Shown: piece after piece, positions 1 to 8,940 of the stretch
Layout of the letters: every line of letters starts with the position of its first letter
Position numbering within the stretch: the stretch's first letter is position 1
Source of the DNA: Acidobacteriota bacterium
GTDB taxonomy: Bacteria; Acidobacteriota; Thermoanaerobaculia; Multivoradales; JAHEKO01
Direction of reading: 5' to 3'
Length of the DNA: 11,211 nucleotides
NCBI GenBank assembly: GCA_024638355.1
Contig: JAHEKO010000077.1
Coordinates: forward strand, 1-11,211
The notes under the pieces: generated by a model
Told to the model about the DNA's origin: nothing
The model's input: the letters and a program-made list of their open reading frames with translations, nothing else
Database searches by the model: none
Translations under genes and position numbers: made by a program

Positions 1-259
1 CCCGGCGGATGAGGGTGACCTCCAGATCACGCACCTGCCCCGCGTGCTCGAGCTCCTCCTGCCACTCCCGGCGCTGGTCCGGATCGACATAGAGATCGCG
101 ACCGATCTCGATCGCCTGGAGCTCTTCGAGTGACTCGTAGCCGAGCATCTCGATCAGGGCCGGGTTGGCGGCGACCATCTTCCCGTCGGGCGTCGCCTGG
201 TAGACACCGTCGAGCACCCTCTCGAACAGGCGCCGGTAATCCCGCTGCCCAGGCTTCAT
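1..259 (-). CDS. PAS-domain sensor/signalling protein, N-terminal part (runs off the left edge)
   Basis: Only the first 86 codons are visible; the gene continues beyond base 1. The start ATG (complement of 257-259) is supported by a very strong Shine-Dalgarno run 8 bases upstream. The visible protein is a PAS fold: 'YQATPDGKMVAANPALIEMLGY' style residues near 20-41, then 'GQVRDLEVTLIRR' at 74-86. There is no signal peptide or membrane segment, so this end is probably cytoplasmic. It aligns without gaps to the first 86 residues of the neighbouring GGDEF/EAL protein; by hand about 58 of 86 residues are identical and residues 7-27 are fully identical. PAS domains sense ligands, redox or light and control an attached output domain, but the output domain here is outside the window. 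It could be another cyclic-di-GMP enzyme, a histidine kinase or a GAF protein. It lies 151 bases downstream of its paralog on the same strand. Confidence 0.85.
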   Translation of the reverse strand, partial: MKPGQRDYRRLFERVLDGVYQATPDGKMVAANPALIEMLGYESLEELQAIEIGRDLYVDPDQRREWQEELEHAGQVRDLEVTLIRR

Positions 260-267
260 AGCCTCCC

Positions 268-274
268 CCTCCTT
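268..274 (-). promoter_or_regulatory. Strong ribosome binding site of the left-edge PAS gene
   Basis: On the minus strand the sequence reads AAGGAGG, followed by 8 bases (GGGAGGCT) and then ATG at 259. It is a near-perfect anti-16S match and fixes the start codon. The paralog upstream has no comparable site. Confidence 0.75.
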
Positions 275-366
275 CCTACGCCGAAGCGCAGGAGCCGTCA
301 TCAACGGTCGTGTCAGTGAACCCTGACCGCGATCCTAAGGCATCGAAATAACGGGAAAGCTTAAGT

Positions 367-402
367 TCACCGGCGGCGCTTCGCAGTGCACCCGCGCGGT
401 GA
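367..402 (-). terminator. Possible weak terminator after the GGDEF/EAL gene
   Basis: Starting 8 bases past the stop codon of the minus-strand gene there is a G+C-rich inverted repeat. TCACCGGCGG (367-376) pairs with CCGCGCGGTGA (392-402), giving 6 plus 4 pairs with a one-base bulge and a 15-base loop. The minus strand then reads ACTTAAGCTTTCCCG, which has short T runs but no true U tract. It may be a weak or factor-assisted terminator. The rest of the gap (260-366) holds a small repeat, GTCAG/CTGAC (312-316/323-327), and no gene. Confidence 0.3.
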
Positions 403-410
403 TTCTCGGA

Positions 411-2927
411 TCACCCCAACCGCTTCGCGTACTCCGCCGCCTCGAGCGGCCGCGAGAAGTAGAACCCCTGCCCCTCGTCGCAGCCGTGTGCCTTGAGGAA
501 CTCGAGCTGCTCCGCCGTCTCCACGCCTTCGGCCAGCACGCGCAGCCCGAGCTGGTGCCCGAGGCTGATGACCGCCGAGACGATCGCCGCGTCGTCGGGG
601 TCGTCGGTGACGCCGTGGACGAACTGCATGGCGATCTTGAGCTTGTGGATGGGGAACTGCCGCAGGTACTGAAGGGACGAGTAGCCGGTGCCGAAGTCGT
701 CGAGGGCGACGGAGATGCCGCGAGCGGCGGAGTCGAGAAGGGTCTTGCGGACGGCGTCGGGGCCGCGCATGAGCAGGGTCTCGGTGAGCTCGAGCTCGAG
801 AAGCTCGGGGCGGACGCGGCTGGTCTCGAGGACGCGGTGGATCTTGTGGGCGAAGTTGGGGTCGCGAAACTGGACGGCCGACAGGTTGACCGCGGTGGGC
901 ACCTGGGCGAGCCCCTGGTCGCACCACTCGCGGCGCTGGCGGCAGGCCTCCTCGAGCACCCAGAAGCCGATGGGGATGATCTGGGCGGTGTGCTCGGTGA
1001 CCGGGATGAACTCCTCGGGGGTGATGACGCCGCGGCTGGGGTGGCGCCAGCGGACGAGGCTCTCGGCGCCGACGATGGCGCCGCTCTCGAGGTCGACCTG
1101 CGGCTGGTAGAGCAGGAAGAACTCGCCGCGCTCGATGGCCCCGGAGAGGTCGCGCCGCACGTCGACGTAGCGCTGGACCTCCTCGGCGAGGCTCTCGTCG
1201 TGGAAGCGGAAGGTCCCGCGCCCCAGCTCCTTCGACTTGTAGAGCGCCCGGTCGGCCTGCTTGACGAGCTCCTCGGGCGCGGTGGCGGCGCCCGACAGGG
1301 TGATGCCGATGCTGGTCGACACCAGCACCTCGTGGCCGGCCACGTCGAAGGGCCGCAGCATCTGCTCGAGCACGCGCACGGCGAAGGCGCTCGCGCCGGT
1401 CACGCCGCGCACGCCGGCCTGGACGATGGCGAACTCGTCGCCCCCGAGGCGCGCCACGGTGTCGGTCTCGCGCACCAGGGTCTGGAGCCGGATGGCCACG
1501 GCCCGCAACAGGGCGTCGCCGACCGAGTGACCGAAGGTGTCGTTGACCTGCTTGAACTCGTCGAGATCGAGGTAGTGGAGCGCCAGCTGCTCGCCGGTGC
1601 GCCGGCAGGAGACGACGGCCTGCTGCAGGCGATCCTCGAACAGGAACCGGTTGGGCAGCCCGGTGACGGCGTCGAAGCGCGCCAGGTGCTCGAGGCGCTG
1701 CTCGCGCTGGCGCCGCTCGGTGATGTCGTGAACGTGGAGCAGCACGACCGGCTCGCCGGCGAACTCGAAGGCGCTCGAGCGCACCTCGACGGGGATGACC
1801 CGGCCGTCGGCGGCGTAGGTGTAGCCCTCGACCATGGCGACCTCGCCGGCGACGAGCTGCCGGTGCCGGTCGAGCACCTCATCGACGCCCTTGCGAGGCA
1901 CGAGCTCGGTTACGTTCATGCCGACCAGGCGCTCGCGCGGAATGCCCTGTAGCGCCTCGGCGGCCGGGTTCACGTCGAGCACGTTGCCCTCGCTGTCCTC
2001 GACGAAGATCGCGTCGGGTGAGGCCTCGAAGAGCGCCCGGAAGCGCCGCTCGCTGTGGCCCAGCTCGAGCTCGGCGCGCTTGCGCTGGACGGCCTGCACG
2101 ATGTTGTCGGCGACAAAGGTCAGGAGCTCGAGATCCCGATGGGAGTAGAGCGCCCGCTCCTCGTAGCTCTGGACGGCGAGAACGCCGAACACCTCGTCGT
2201 CGCTCTTGAGCGGCACGCCGAGCCAGATCGGCGAGGCGACCCCGACCAGGGTGACCGCGCCGCTCGCGCTCAGCCGATCGTGCGTCTTCTCGTCGACCAG
2301 CAGCGGGTGGCCGGTGCGCCGCACGTAGTCGGTGAGGCTCTTGGGCAGCGCCTGGGGCGGCTGATCGCCCGGCTCGTACTGATCGACGTGGTAGGGGAAG
2401 GAGTAGCGGCCGGTGCTCTCCTCGTAGAGGGCAACATAGAAGTTCGAGGTGTCGATCAGCCGCGCGAGCTCGGCGCGGGTGGTGGCCAGCACCTCGCGCA
2501 GGTCGCTCGAGCCGCTCGCCGCGCGGAAGATGTTGAGCAGAACGGACTGCATCTCCTCGGCGCGTTTGCGGCCGGTGATGTCGGTGAGGATGCCCTCGTA
2601 GAAGAGCACCTCGCCCTGCTCGCCGCGCACGACCGAGGCGCTGTCGAGCACCACGATCTTGCTGCCGTCCTTGCGCACCAGCGTGACCTCGAAGTCGCGC
2701 ACCTGCCCGGCGCTCTCGAGCTCGCCCTGCCACTCGACGCGGCGCTCGCCGTCGGCGTAGAGGTCGCGCTGGAGGTCGAGCCCGCGCAGCTCGTCGAGCG
2801 AGTCGTAGCCCAGCAGGTCGACGAAGGCGGGGTTGGCGTCGACGATCTTGCCGTCGGGAGTCGCCTGGTAGACGCCGTCGAGCACCCTCTCGAAGAGGCG
2901 ACGGTAGTCTTGTTGTTTGCCCCCCAT
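411..2927 (-). CDS. PAS-GAF-PAS-GGDEF-EAL cyclic-di-GMP signalling protein (838 aa)
   Basis: A soluble multidomain protein that probably makes and/or degrades cyclic di-GMP in response to sensed signals. Approximate domain order: PAS 4-120, GAF 138-283, PAS 292-403, GGDEF 413-575, EAL 590-835. The cyclase signature GGDEF is intact at 495-499, and an RxxD inhibitory site (R487-D490) lies exactly five residues before it. The EAL domain keeps the catalytic Glu in 'ESL' (E622), N681 in 'NLS', E713/E716 in 'ELTE', D743/D744 in 'DDFGTG', K764, E800/E803 in 'EGVE' and Q820. The Asp of the usual 'KID' is Ala766. No signal peptide or membrane helix is visible. I chose ATG 2927 ('MGGKQQDY') because the paralog starts at the same place and the upstream extension to 3116 (Arg-rich, 'MCEARARARA') looks non-coding. 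There is no clear Shine-Dalgarno. A 5-bp hairpin (2939-2954) and CACGTG (2928-2933) lie just upstream. Whether it acts as cyclase, phosphodiesterase or both cannot be told from sequence. Confidence 0.92.
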   Translation of the reverse strand: MGGKQQDYRRLFERVLDGVYQATPDGKIVDANPAFVDLLGYDSLDELRGLDLQRDLYADGERRVEWQGELESAGQVRDFEVTLVRKDGSKIVVLDSASVVRGEQGEVLFYEGILTDITGRKRAEEMQSVLLNIFRAASGSSDLREVLATTRAELARLIDTSNFYVALYEESTGRYSFPYHVDQYEPGDQPPQALPKSLTDYVRRTGHPLLVDEKTHDRLSASGAVTLVGVASPIWLGVPLKSDDEVFGVLAVQSYEERALYSHRDLELLTFVADNIVQAVQRKRAELELGHSERRFRALFEASPDAIFVEDSEGNVLDVNPAAEALQGIPRERLVGMNVTELVPRKGVDEVLDRHRQLVAGEVAMVEGYTYAADGRVIPVEVRSSAFEFAGEPVVLLHVHDITERRQREQRLEHLARFDAVTGLPNRFLFEDRLQQAVVSCRRTGEQLALHYLDLDEFKQVNDTFGHSVGDALLRAVAIRLQTLVRETDTVARLGGDEFAIVQAGVRGVTGASAFAVRVLEQMLRPFDVAGHEVLVSTSIGITLSGAATAPEELVKQADRALYKSKELGRGTFRFHDESLAEEVQRYVDVRRDLSGAIERGEFFLLYQPQVDLESGAIVGAESLVRWRHPSRGVITPEEFIPVTEHTAQIIPIGFWVLEEACRQRREWCDQGLAQVPTAVNLSAVQFRDPNFAHKIHRVLETSRVRPELLELELTETLLMRGPDAVRKTLLDSAARGISVALDDFGTGYSSLQYLRQFPIHKLKIAMQFVHGVTDDPDDAAIVSAVISLGHQLGLRVLAEGVETAEQLEFLKAHGCDEGQGFYFSRPLEAAEYAKRLG

Positions 2928-2983
2928 CACGTGGCTCACGGCGTTCGAGCGCCGAATGTGAAGCCCCCCGCCAGGGCTAATCG

Positions 2984-2989
2984 ATTCTA
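2984..2989 (-). promoter_or_regulatory. Candidate -10 box for the GGDEF/EAL gene
   Basis: The minus strand reads TAGAAT, a five-of-six match to TATAAT, about 57 bases before the ATG at 2927. I see no good -35 at 16-18 bases upstream, so this is weak. A transcript starting about 7 bases on would carry a roughly 50-base leader containing the CGGCG/CGCCG hairpin at 2939-2954. Confidence 0.22.
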
Positions 2990-3212
2990 CGCCGAAGAGC
3001 TGGCGCTCGGCGTCGATCGAGAACGCGCGCCGAGTCCGACGGCGTGGCGCTCGAGGAGGCTGACGACTGCACTGAAAGTCTGCATCGGCGCGCGCTCTGG
3101 CTCGAGCCTCGCACACTCGGCGGCGCCTGCCTGTGTAGTGGCTCGCAGGCTCGCGGGAACAATTCGCCGCCTCGACGCGTACCTCTCTCTAAACCCTGTG
3201 TGGTAGGTTGCC

Positions 3213-3226
3213 GTCAACAAGTTGAC
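3213..3226. promoter_or_regulatory. Operator-like palindrome with outward-facing TTGAC elements
   Basis: GTCAAC-AA-GTTGAC is a perfect 6-bp inverted repeat with a 2-base centre. Its right arm starts TTGACA (3222-3227) on the plus strand, and its left arm gives TTGACG (3217 to 3212) on the minus strand. The site could be a dimeric regulator site or two back-to-back -35 boxes. Against the promoter reading, the plus side has no acceptable -10 (TTGTTC at 17 bases) and the minus side offers only TTTAGA at 18 bases. Confidence 0.35.
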
Positions 3227-3262
3227 ACGAGCCGCACGTGGTGCTTGTTCGCCACAAGAGAA

Positions 3263-3336
3263 ATGAGAGGCGATCTCATCTCAGCTCCCCGTATTCCCTT
3301 CCCGCAAGGCAAGGCTCCGGGAGTGCGGCTCGCCTC
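3263..3336 (+). promoter_or_regulatory. Nested, mutually exclusive inverted repeats in the receptor leader
   Basis: A long-range stem GAGGCGA (3267-3273) with TCGCCTC (3330-3336) encloses CTCCC/GGGAG (3285-3289/3319-3323) and CCTT/AAGG (3297-3300/3306-3309, loop CCCGC). An alternative hairpin, ATGAGA/TCTCAT (3263-3268/3274-3279), uses the same bases and puts GGCGA in its loop, from which it could also pair with TCGCC as a pseudoknot. This looks like a two-state leader RNA, but pairing was found by eye and no known riboswitch class was recognised. Confidence 0.3.
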
Positions 3337-3395
3337 CAGGGCGCCGCCGGCCCCGCCCTCGATCCGCTGACTCGGATGCTCGACCCACGAACCGA

Positions 3396-3408
3396 GGGGG
3401 TGACCCCC
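3396..3408 (+). promoter_or_regulatory. Ribosome binding site in a hairpin next to the receptor start
   Basis: GGGGGTGA (3396-3403) resembles the extended Shine-Dalgarno GGAGGTGA with one mismatch and ends 5 bases before ATG 3409. The spacer is CCCCC, which can fold back on GGGGG (5 pairs, TGA loop) and hide the site. It supports the 3409 start over the ATG at 3427. Confidence 0.5.
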
Positions 3409-6372
3409 ATGAAAGGCGAAGTGACAATGACGAGAAGACCTGACCTGTTTTGTTTCGGCCTGGTGGCCTGCCTGGCCCTCTCGGCCTGGTCGATCCCGCA
3501 GCCTGCCCTGGCCCAGGACGATCCGACCGAAGAGGAGGAGGCGCAGGACCAGCAAGCCGCGGAAGACGCCGAGATGATCGAAGAGGTGATCTTCGTCACC
3601 GGCTCGCGCACGCCGACCAGCCCGCTGGCGCAGCGGGCGCCGATCGTCGAGCTGTCGACGGAGGACATCCAGAGATCGGGCCTGACCAACCTGGGGACGA
3701 GCCTTCAACAGCTCCCGTCGACGGGTTCGGCCATCAACTCCCGATTCAATGTGCCGGGTAATTCGGGCTTTCCTCAGGACGGCAACGGCATCGGCGCCGG
3801 GGCGATCAACCTGGCGCTGCGCAACCTGGGCGCCAAGCGCACCCTGGTGCTGGTGGACGGCAGGCGCTGGGTCCCCGGCGCCTCGGCTTCCGGCGTGCCG
3901 ATCGCGGTGGACATCAACAGCCTGCCGGCCAACGTGGTCGACAGGATCGAGGTGCTGCAGGACGGCGCCTCCGCCATCTACGGCTCCGACGCCATCGCCG
4001 GCGTGGTGAACATCATCACCAAGCAGAAGTTCCGCGGCATGCAGTTCGCCGTTCAGACCGGCCAGTACCTGAGCGAGGGCGACGGCGACTCGTCCGAGCT
4101 CACCGGCCTCTGGGGCGGCGGCGACGAGAAGACCCACATCATCGTCAGCGCCTCCTACTACGACGAGGGCGACATCAAGACCTCGGACCGCGCGCAGTCG
4201 GCGTTCCCCAACCCCTTCGCCACCAGCTGCGACGTTCCGGGCACGCTCTGTTCGTCCTTCACCCCGCAGGGCCGCTTTATTCTGGGTCCGAACTTCGACT
4301 TCTGGGACGGCACGCTGAACGACGGCGTGCTCAACGACGGCGGAGCGAACGTTCCCGCGTTCAACCCCAACACTCCGGACGGCGGCGACTTCAACTCCTT
4401 CGACTCTACGGACCGCTTCAACTACAACGGCAGCGGCTTCAACTTCCTGGCGACGCCGAGCGAGCGGCTCAACATCTATTCGAGCCTTACCCGTGAGCTC
4501 ACCGAGAACACCCGGATGGCGGTCAAGCTGTCGTACACCAACCGCAAGTCCTCGACGCGGGCCGCGCCCGAGCCGCTCTGCCTCGGCGCCGGCTGCGGTA
4601 ACCGGATCAACGACAACATCCTGATCCACCGCGACAACCCCTTCAACCCGTTCGGGGTGGACCTGTCGGTGGCCAACGGCAATCTCGAGTTCTTCGGCCG
4701 GCGGCCGCTCGAGTCGGGTCCGCGCCTGTTCGACCAGGACGTCGACACCTACTTCGCCAGCTTCGTCATCGACGGCAACTTCTCGAGCGGCTCGCGCAGC
4801 TTCTTCTGGGACGTTTCGCTGAACTACGGTGAGAACCGCGGCTTCCAGCAGAAGCGCAACTCGCACAACGCCGCCAAGCTGGCCATCGCGCTCGGCGACC
4901 CGGCGGTCTGCGCGCAGGTTCCCAACTGCGTGCCGTTCAACTTCTTCGGCGGCCAGGGCCCCAACGGCACCGGCTCGATCACCCAGGACATGCTCGACTT
5001 CGTCACCTTCACCCAGCGTGACTTCAGCGAGCAGGACATGATCGACCTCGCGGCCAACTTCACCGGCGACCTGGCGCAGCTGCCGAACGGCTCGAACATC
5101 GCCTTCGCCGTCGGCGGCGAGTATCGCGAGCACGAGGGCTCGTTCCAGCCCGATCCGATCGCGGCGAGCGGCGAGACGGCGGGTATCCCGTCGGCTCCGA
5201 CCGCCGGCGGCTTCGACGTGACCGAGTTCTACGGCGAGCTCAACTTCCCGCTGATGTTCGGCCGGCCGGGCGTCGAGTACTGGGAGGTCAACGTCGCCGG
5301 ACGCTACTCGGACTACAGCACCTTCGGCGGCCAGGACACCTACAAGATCGGCACCCTCTACCAGCCCACCGACCAGGTCTCGCTGCGCGCCACGATCTCC
5401 ACCGGTATCCGCGCGCCGGGTATCGGTGAGCTGTTCGGCGGCGCAGCGCGTGAGGACTTCACCAAGCTCGACCCCTGCGCCGACGTGCTCGGGCAGTTCG
5501 GCTCGGACTCGGGCGGGCGCGACGCTCCGCAGCCGCAGGGCATCATCAACAACTGCGCTTCCCTCGGCATCTCGACCAACTTCACGCAGCGCAACCCGCA
5601 GCTGTCGGCGGTCTCCGCCGGCAACGCGGCCCTCACCCCCGAGGAGTCGGACAACCTGTCGTTCGGCGTGGTCTACAGTCCCGGCCCGTGGTCGGTCTCG
5701 CTCGACTTCTACGATCTCGAGATCGACAACGCCGTCCAGGGACAGGACCCGGCCGACGTGATCGACGCGTGCGTCGAGACGCTCGATCCGTTCTTCTGCG
5801 ACCTGGTCGAGCGCGCCCCGAGCGGCGCGATCAACCTGGTCGACAATCAGCTGCAGAACATCGGCGGCATCGAGGCCTCGGGCTGGGATCTGGCCTTCAG
5901 CTGGACCAGCCAGGAGACCAACTCGGGTAGGTTCTCGGTCGGTTTCGACGCGACGTGGCTCGACGAGTACATCGAGAAGACCAAGAACGCCGACGGCTCG
6001 CTGACCGTGGTCGACCGCACCGGCACCCTCACCGACGAGACCTTCATGCGCGGCTTCCCCGAGCTGAGGTGGCTCGGCACGTTCGACTGGTACCGGAACC
6101 GGTTCCAGGCCGGCATGACGGTTCGCTGGGTCGACGAGGTCATCCAGAACAACGACGAGCCGCTCAGTTCCGTGTTCTTCACCGACGTCCGGTTCCGCTA
6201 TACCTGGCCGTACGGCAACAACAACACGTTCTCGACGGTGGTCGGCCTCAACAACATCTTCGACGAAGACCCGCCGGTCTGCAACGCGTGCGGCGTCATC
6301 GGCATGAGCCAGGTGCTGCACGACATTCCGGGAACGGTCGGCTACGTCCGGTTCGTGGTGGACATCGAATAG
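3409..6372 (+). CDS. TonB-dependent outer-membrane receptor (987 aa)
   Basis: A TonB-gated outer-membrane transporter; the substrate (siderophore, vitamin or oligosaccharide) cannot be told. The N-terminus is a Sec signal peptide: basic 'TRR' at 8-10, a hydrophobic stretch around 12-28, and 'PALA|Q' with probable cleavage after Ala35. An acidic linker (37-58, many Glu/Asp) leads to a TonB-box-like segment 'EEVIFVTGSR' (58-67). The plug domain covers about 75-210 and includes 'VLVDGRRW' and 'RIEVLQDGASAIYGSDAIAGVVNI' style residues (179-202). The 22-strand barrel follows; 'STGIRAPGIGELFG' (664-677) and 'PEESDNLSFG' (744-753) are typical. Cysteines come in close pairs (274/281, 391/396, 501/507, 690/716, 788/797, 958/961), probably loop disulfides. 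The protein ends 'VRFVVDIE' rather than with the usual aromatic residue. Length fits the family. ATG 3427 is an alternative start that also gives a good signal peptide. A strong terminator follows, so the gene is probably transcribed alone. Confidence 0.93.
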   Translation: MKGEVTMTRRPDLFCFGLVACLALSAWSIPQPALAQDDPTEEEEAQDQQAAEDAEMIEEVIFVTGSRTPTSPLAQRAPIVELSTEDIQRSGLTNLGTSLQQLPSTGSAINSRFNVPGNSGFPQDGNGIGAGAINLALRNLGAKRTLVLVDGRRWVPGASASGVPIAVDINSLPANVVDRIEVLQDGASAIYGSDAIAGVVNIITKQKFRGMQFAVQTGQYLSEGDGDSSELTGLWGGGDEKTHIIVSASYYDEGDIKTSDRAQSAFPNPFATSCDVPGTLCSSFTPQGRFILGPNFDFWDGTLNDGVLNDGGANVPAFNPNTPDGGDFNSFDSTDRFNYNGSGFNFLATPSERLNIYSSLTRELTENTRMAVKLSYTNRKSSTRAAPEPLCLGAGCGNRINDNILIHRDNPFNPFGVDLSVANGNLEFFGRRPLESGPRLFDQDVDTYFASFVIDGNFSSGSRSFFWDVSLNYGENRGFQQKRNSHNAAKLAIALGDPAVCAQVPNCVPFNFFGGQGPNGTGSITQDMLDFVTFTQRDFSEQDMIDLAANFTGDLAQLPNGSNIAFAVGGEYREHEGSFQPDPIAASGETAGIPSAPTAGGFDVTEFYGELNFPLMFGRPGVEYWEVNVAGRYSDYSTFGGQDTYKIGTLYQPTDQVSLRATISTGIRAPGIGELFGGAAREDFTKLDPCADVLGQFGSDSGGRDAPQPQGIINNCASLGISTNFTQRNPQLSAVSAGNAALTPEESDNLSFGVVYSPGPWSVSLDFYDLEIDNAVQGQDPADVIDACVETLDPFFCDLVERAPSGAINLVDNQLQNIGGIEASGWDLAFSWTSQETNSGRFSVGFDATWLDEYIEKTKNADGSLTVVDRTGTLTDETFMRGFPELRWLGTFDWYRNRFQAGMTVRWVDEVIQNNDEPLSSVFFTDVRFRYTWPYGNNNTFSTVVGLNNIFDEDPPVCNACGVIGMSQVLHDIPGTVGYVRFVVDIE

Positions 6373-6400
6373 AGCCAGGCTCTTAACCAAGCTCGTTTCC

Positions 6401-6434
6401 GGGGCGGCCCTTCGCGGCCGCCCCTTTTCTATTT
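6401..6434 (+). terminator. Rho-independent terminator of the receptor gene
   Basis: GGGGCGGCC (6401-6409) and GGCCGCCCC (6416-6424) form a perfect 9-bp stem with a 6-base loop CTTCGC, followed by TTTTCTATTT (6425-6434). It lies 28 bases after the receptor stop and isolates the downstream kinase gene from read-through. Confidence 0.88.
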
Positions 6435-6444
6435 CGGGGACAGG

Positions 6445-6477
6445 TTGACTATTTCGACTCGCCTTGCGAGGTACGAT
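6445..6477 (+). promoter_or_regulatory. Short-leader promoter candidate and inverted repeat for the kinase gene
   Basis: TTGACT (6445-6450) and TACGAT (6472-6477) resemble -35 and -10 boxes, but their 21-base spacing is long. TACGAT ends 10 bases before the ATG at 6488, so a transcript from it would be almost leaderless; this agrees with the lack of a Shine-Dalgarno. Between the boxes lies the inverted repeat CTCGC-CTT-GCGAG (6458-6470), which could bind a regulator. The same TANNAT-to-ATG arrangement occurs before the hydrolase gene at 10115. Confidence 0.35.
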
Positions 6478-6487
6478 AGCCGCGCCG

Positions 6488-8918
<2,431 letters not shown>

Positions 8919-8923
<5 letters not shown>

Positions 8924-8940
8924 AGCCGAAGGTGGCTACG
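8919..8940. other. Bulged inverted repeat spanning the two convergent stop codons
   Basis: CGT-AG-AGCC and GGCT-ACG form 7 pairs with a 2-base bulge around the loop GAAGGT. It contains the kinase TAG (8921-8923) and the hflX stop (complement of 8936-8938); only 12 bases separate the two genes. There is no T tract on either side, so it is a poor intrinsic terminator. Together with CGGCGCGGCGCCG just after it, it may slow polymerase from either direction. Confidence 0.25.

Larger units (their letters stand above)
2928..3408. other. Divergent intergenic region between the c-di-GMP gene and the TonB receptor gene
   Basis: This 481-base stretch has no gene I can support. Short open frames on both strands here have no recognisable domains, and their composition looks non-coding. 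It holds these elements: a hairpin beside the minus-strand start (2939-2954); the palindrome GGCTCGAGCC (3099-3108); the repeat GTCAAC-AA-GTTGAC (3213-3226); CTTGT/ACAAG (3244-3258); a nested set of inverted repeats (3263-3336); AGGGCG/CGCCCT (3338-3359); and GGGGG/CCCCC on the receptor's ribosome binding site. It must hold both promoters, but I cannot place either with confidence. I saw no match to the cobalamin riboswitch consensus sometimes found before TonB receptors. Confidence 0.7.

Noticed and set aside
399..1952. A 517-codon plus-strand frame opposite the GGDEF/EAL gene
   Set aside because: Low-complexity Leu/Ala/Gly/Glu composition and no domain, against five clear domains on the other strand.
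2928..3116. A 63-residue N-terminal extension of the GGDEF/EAL protein
   Set aside because: It is Arg-rich with no domain and no ribosome binding site, and the paralog begins at the position of the shorter start.
3222..3250. A sigma-70 type promoter for the receptor beginning with the exact TTGACA at 3222
   Set aside because: No acceptable -10 occurs at 15-19 bases; the hexamer at 17 bases is TTGTTC. I keep the palindrome as a possible operator only.
3044..3370. A 108-codon plus-strand frame in the divergent intergenic region
   Set aside because: No domain, no Shine-Dalgarno and irregular composition; it overlaps the structured repeats. A small gene cannot be fully excluded but has no positive support.
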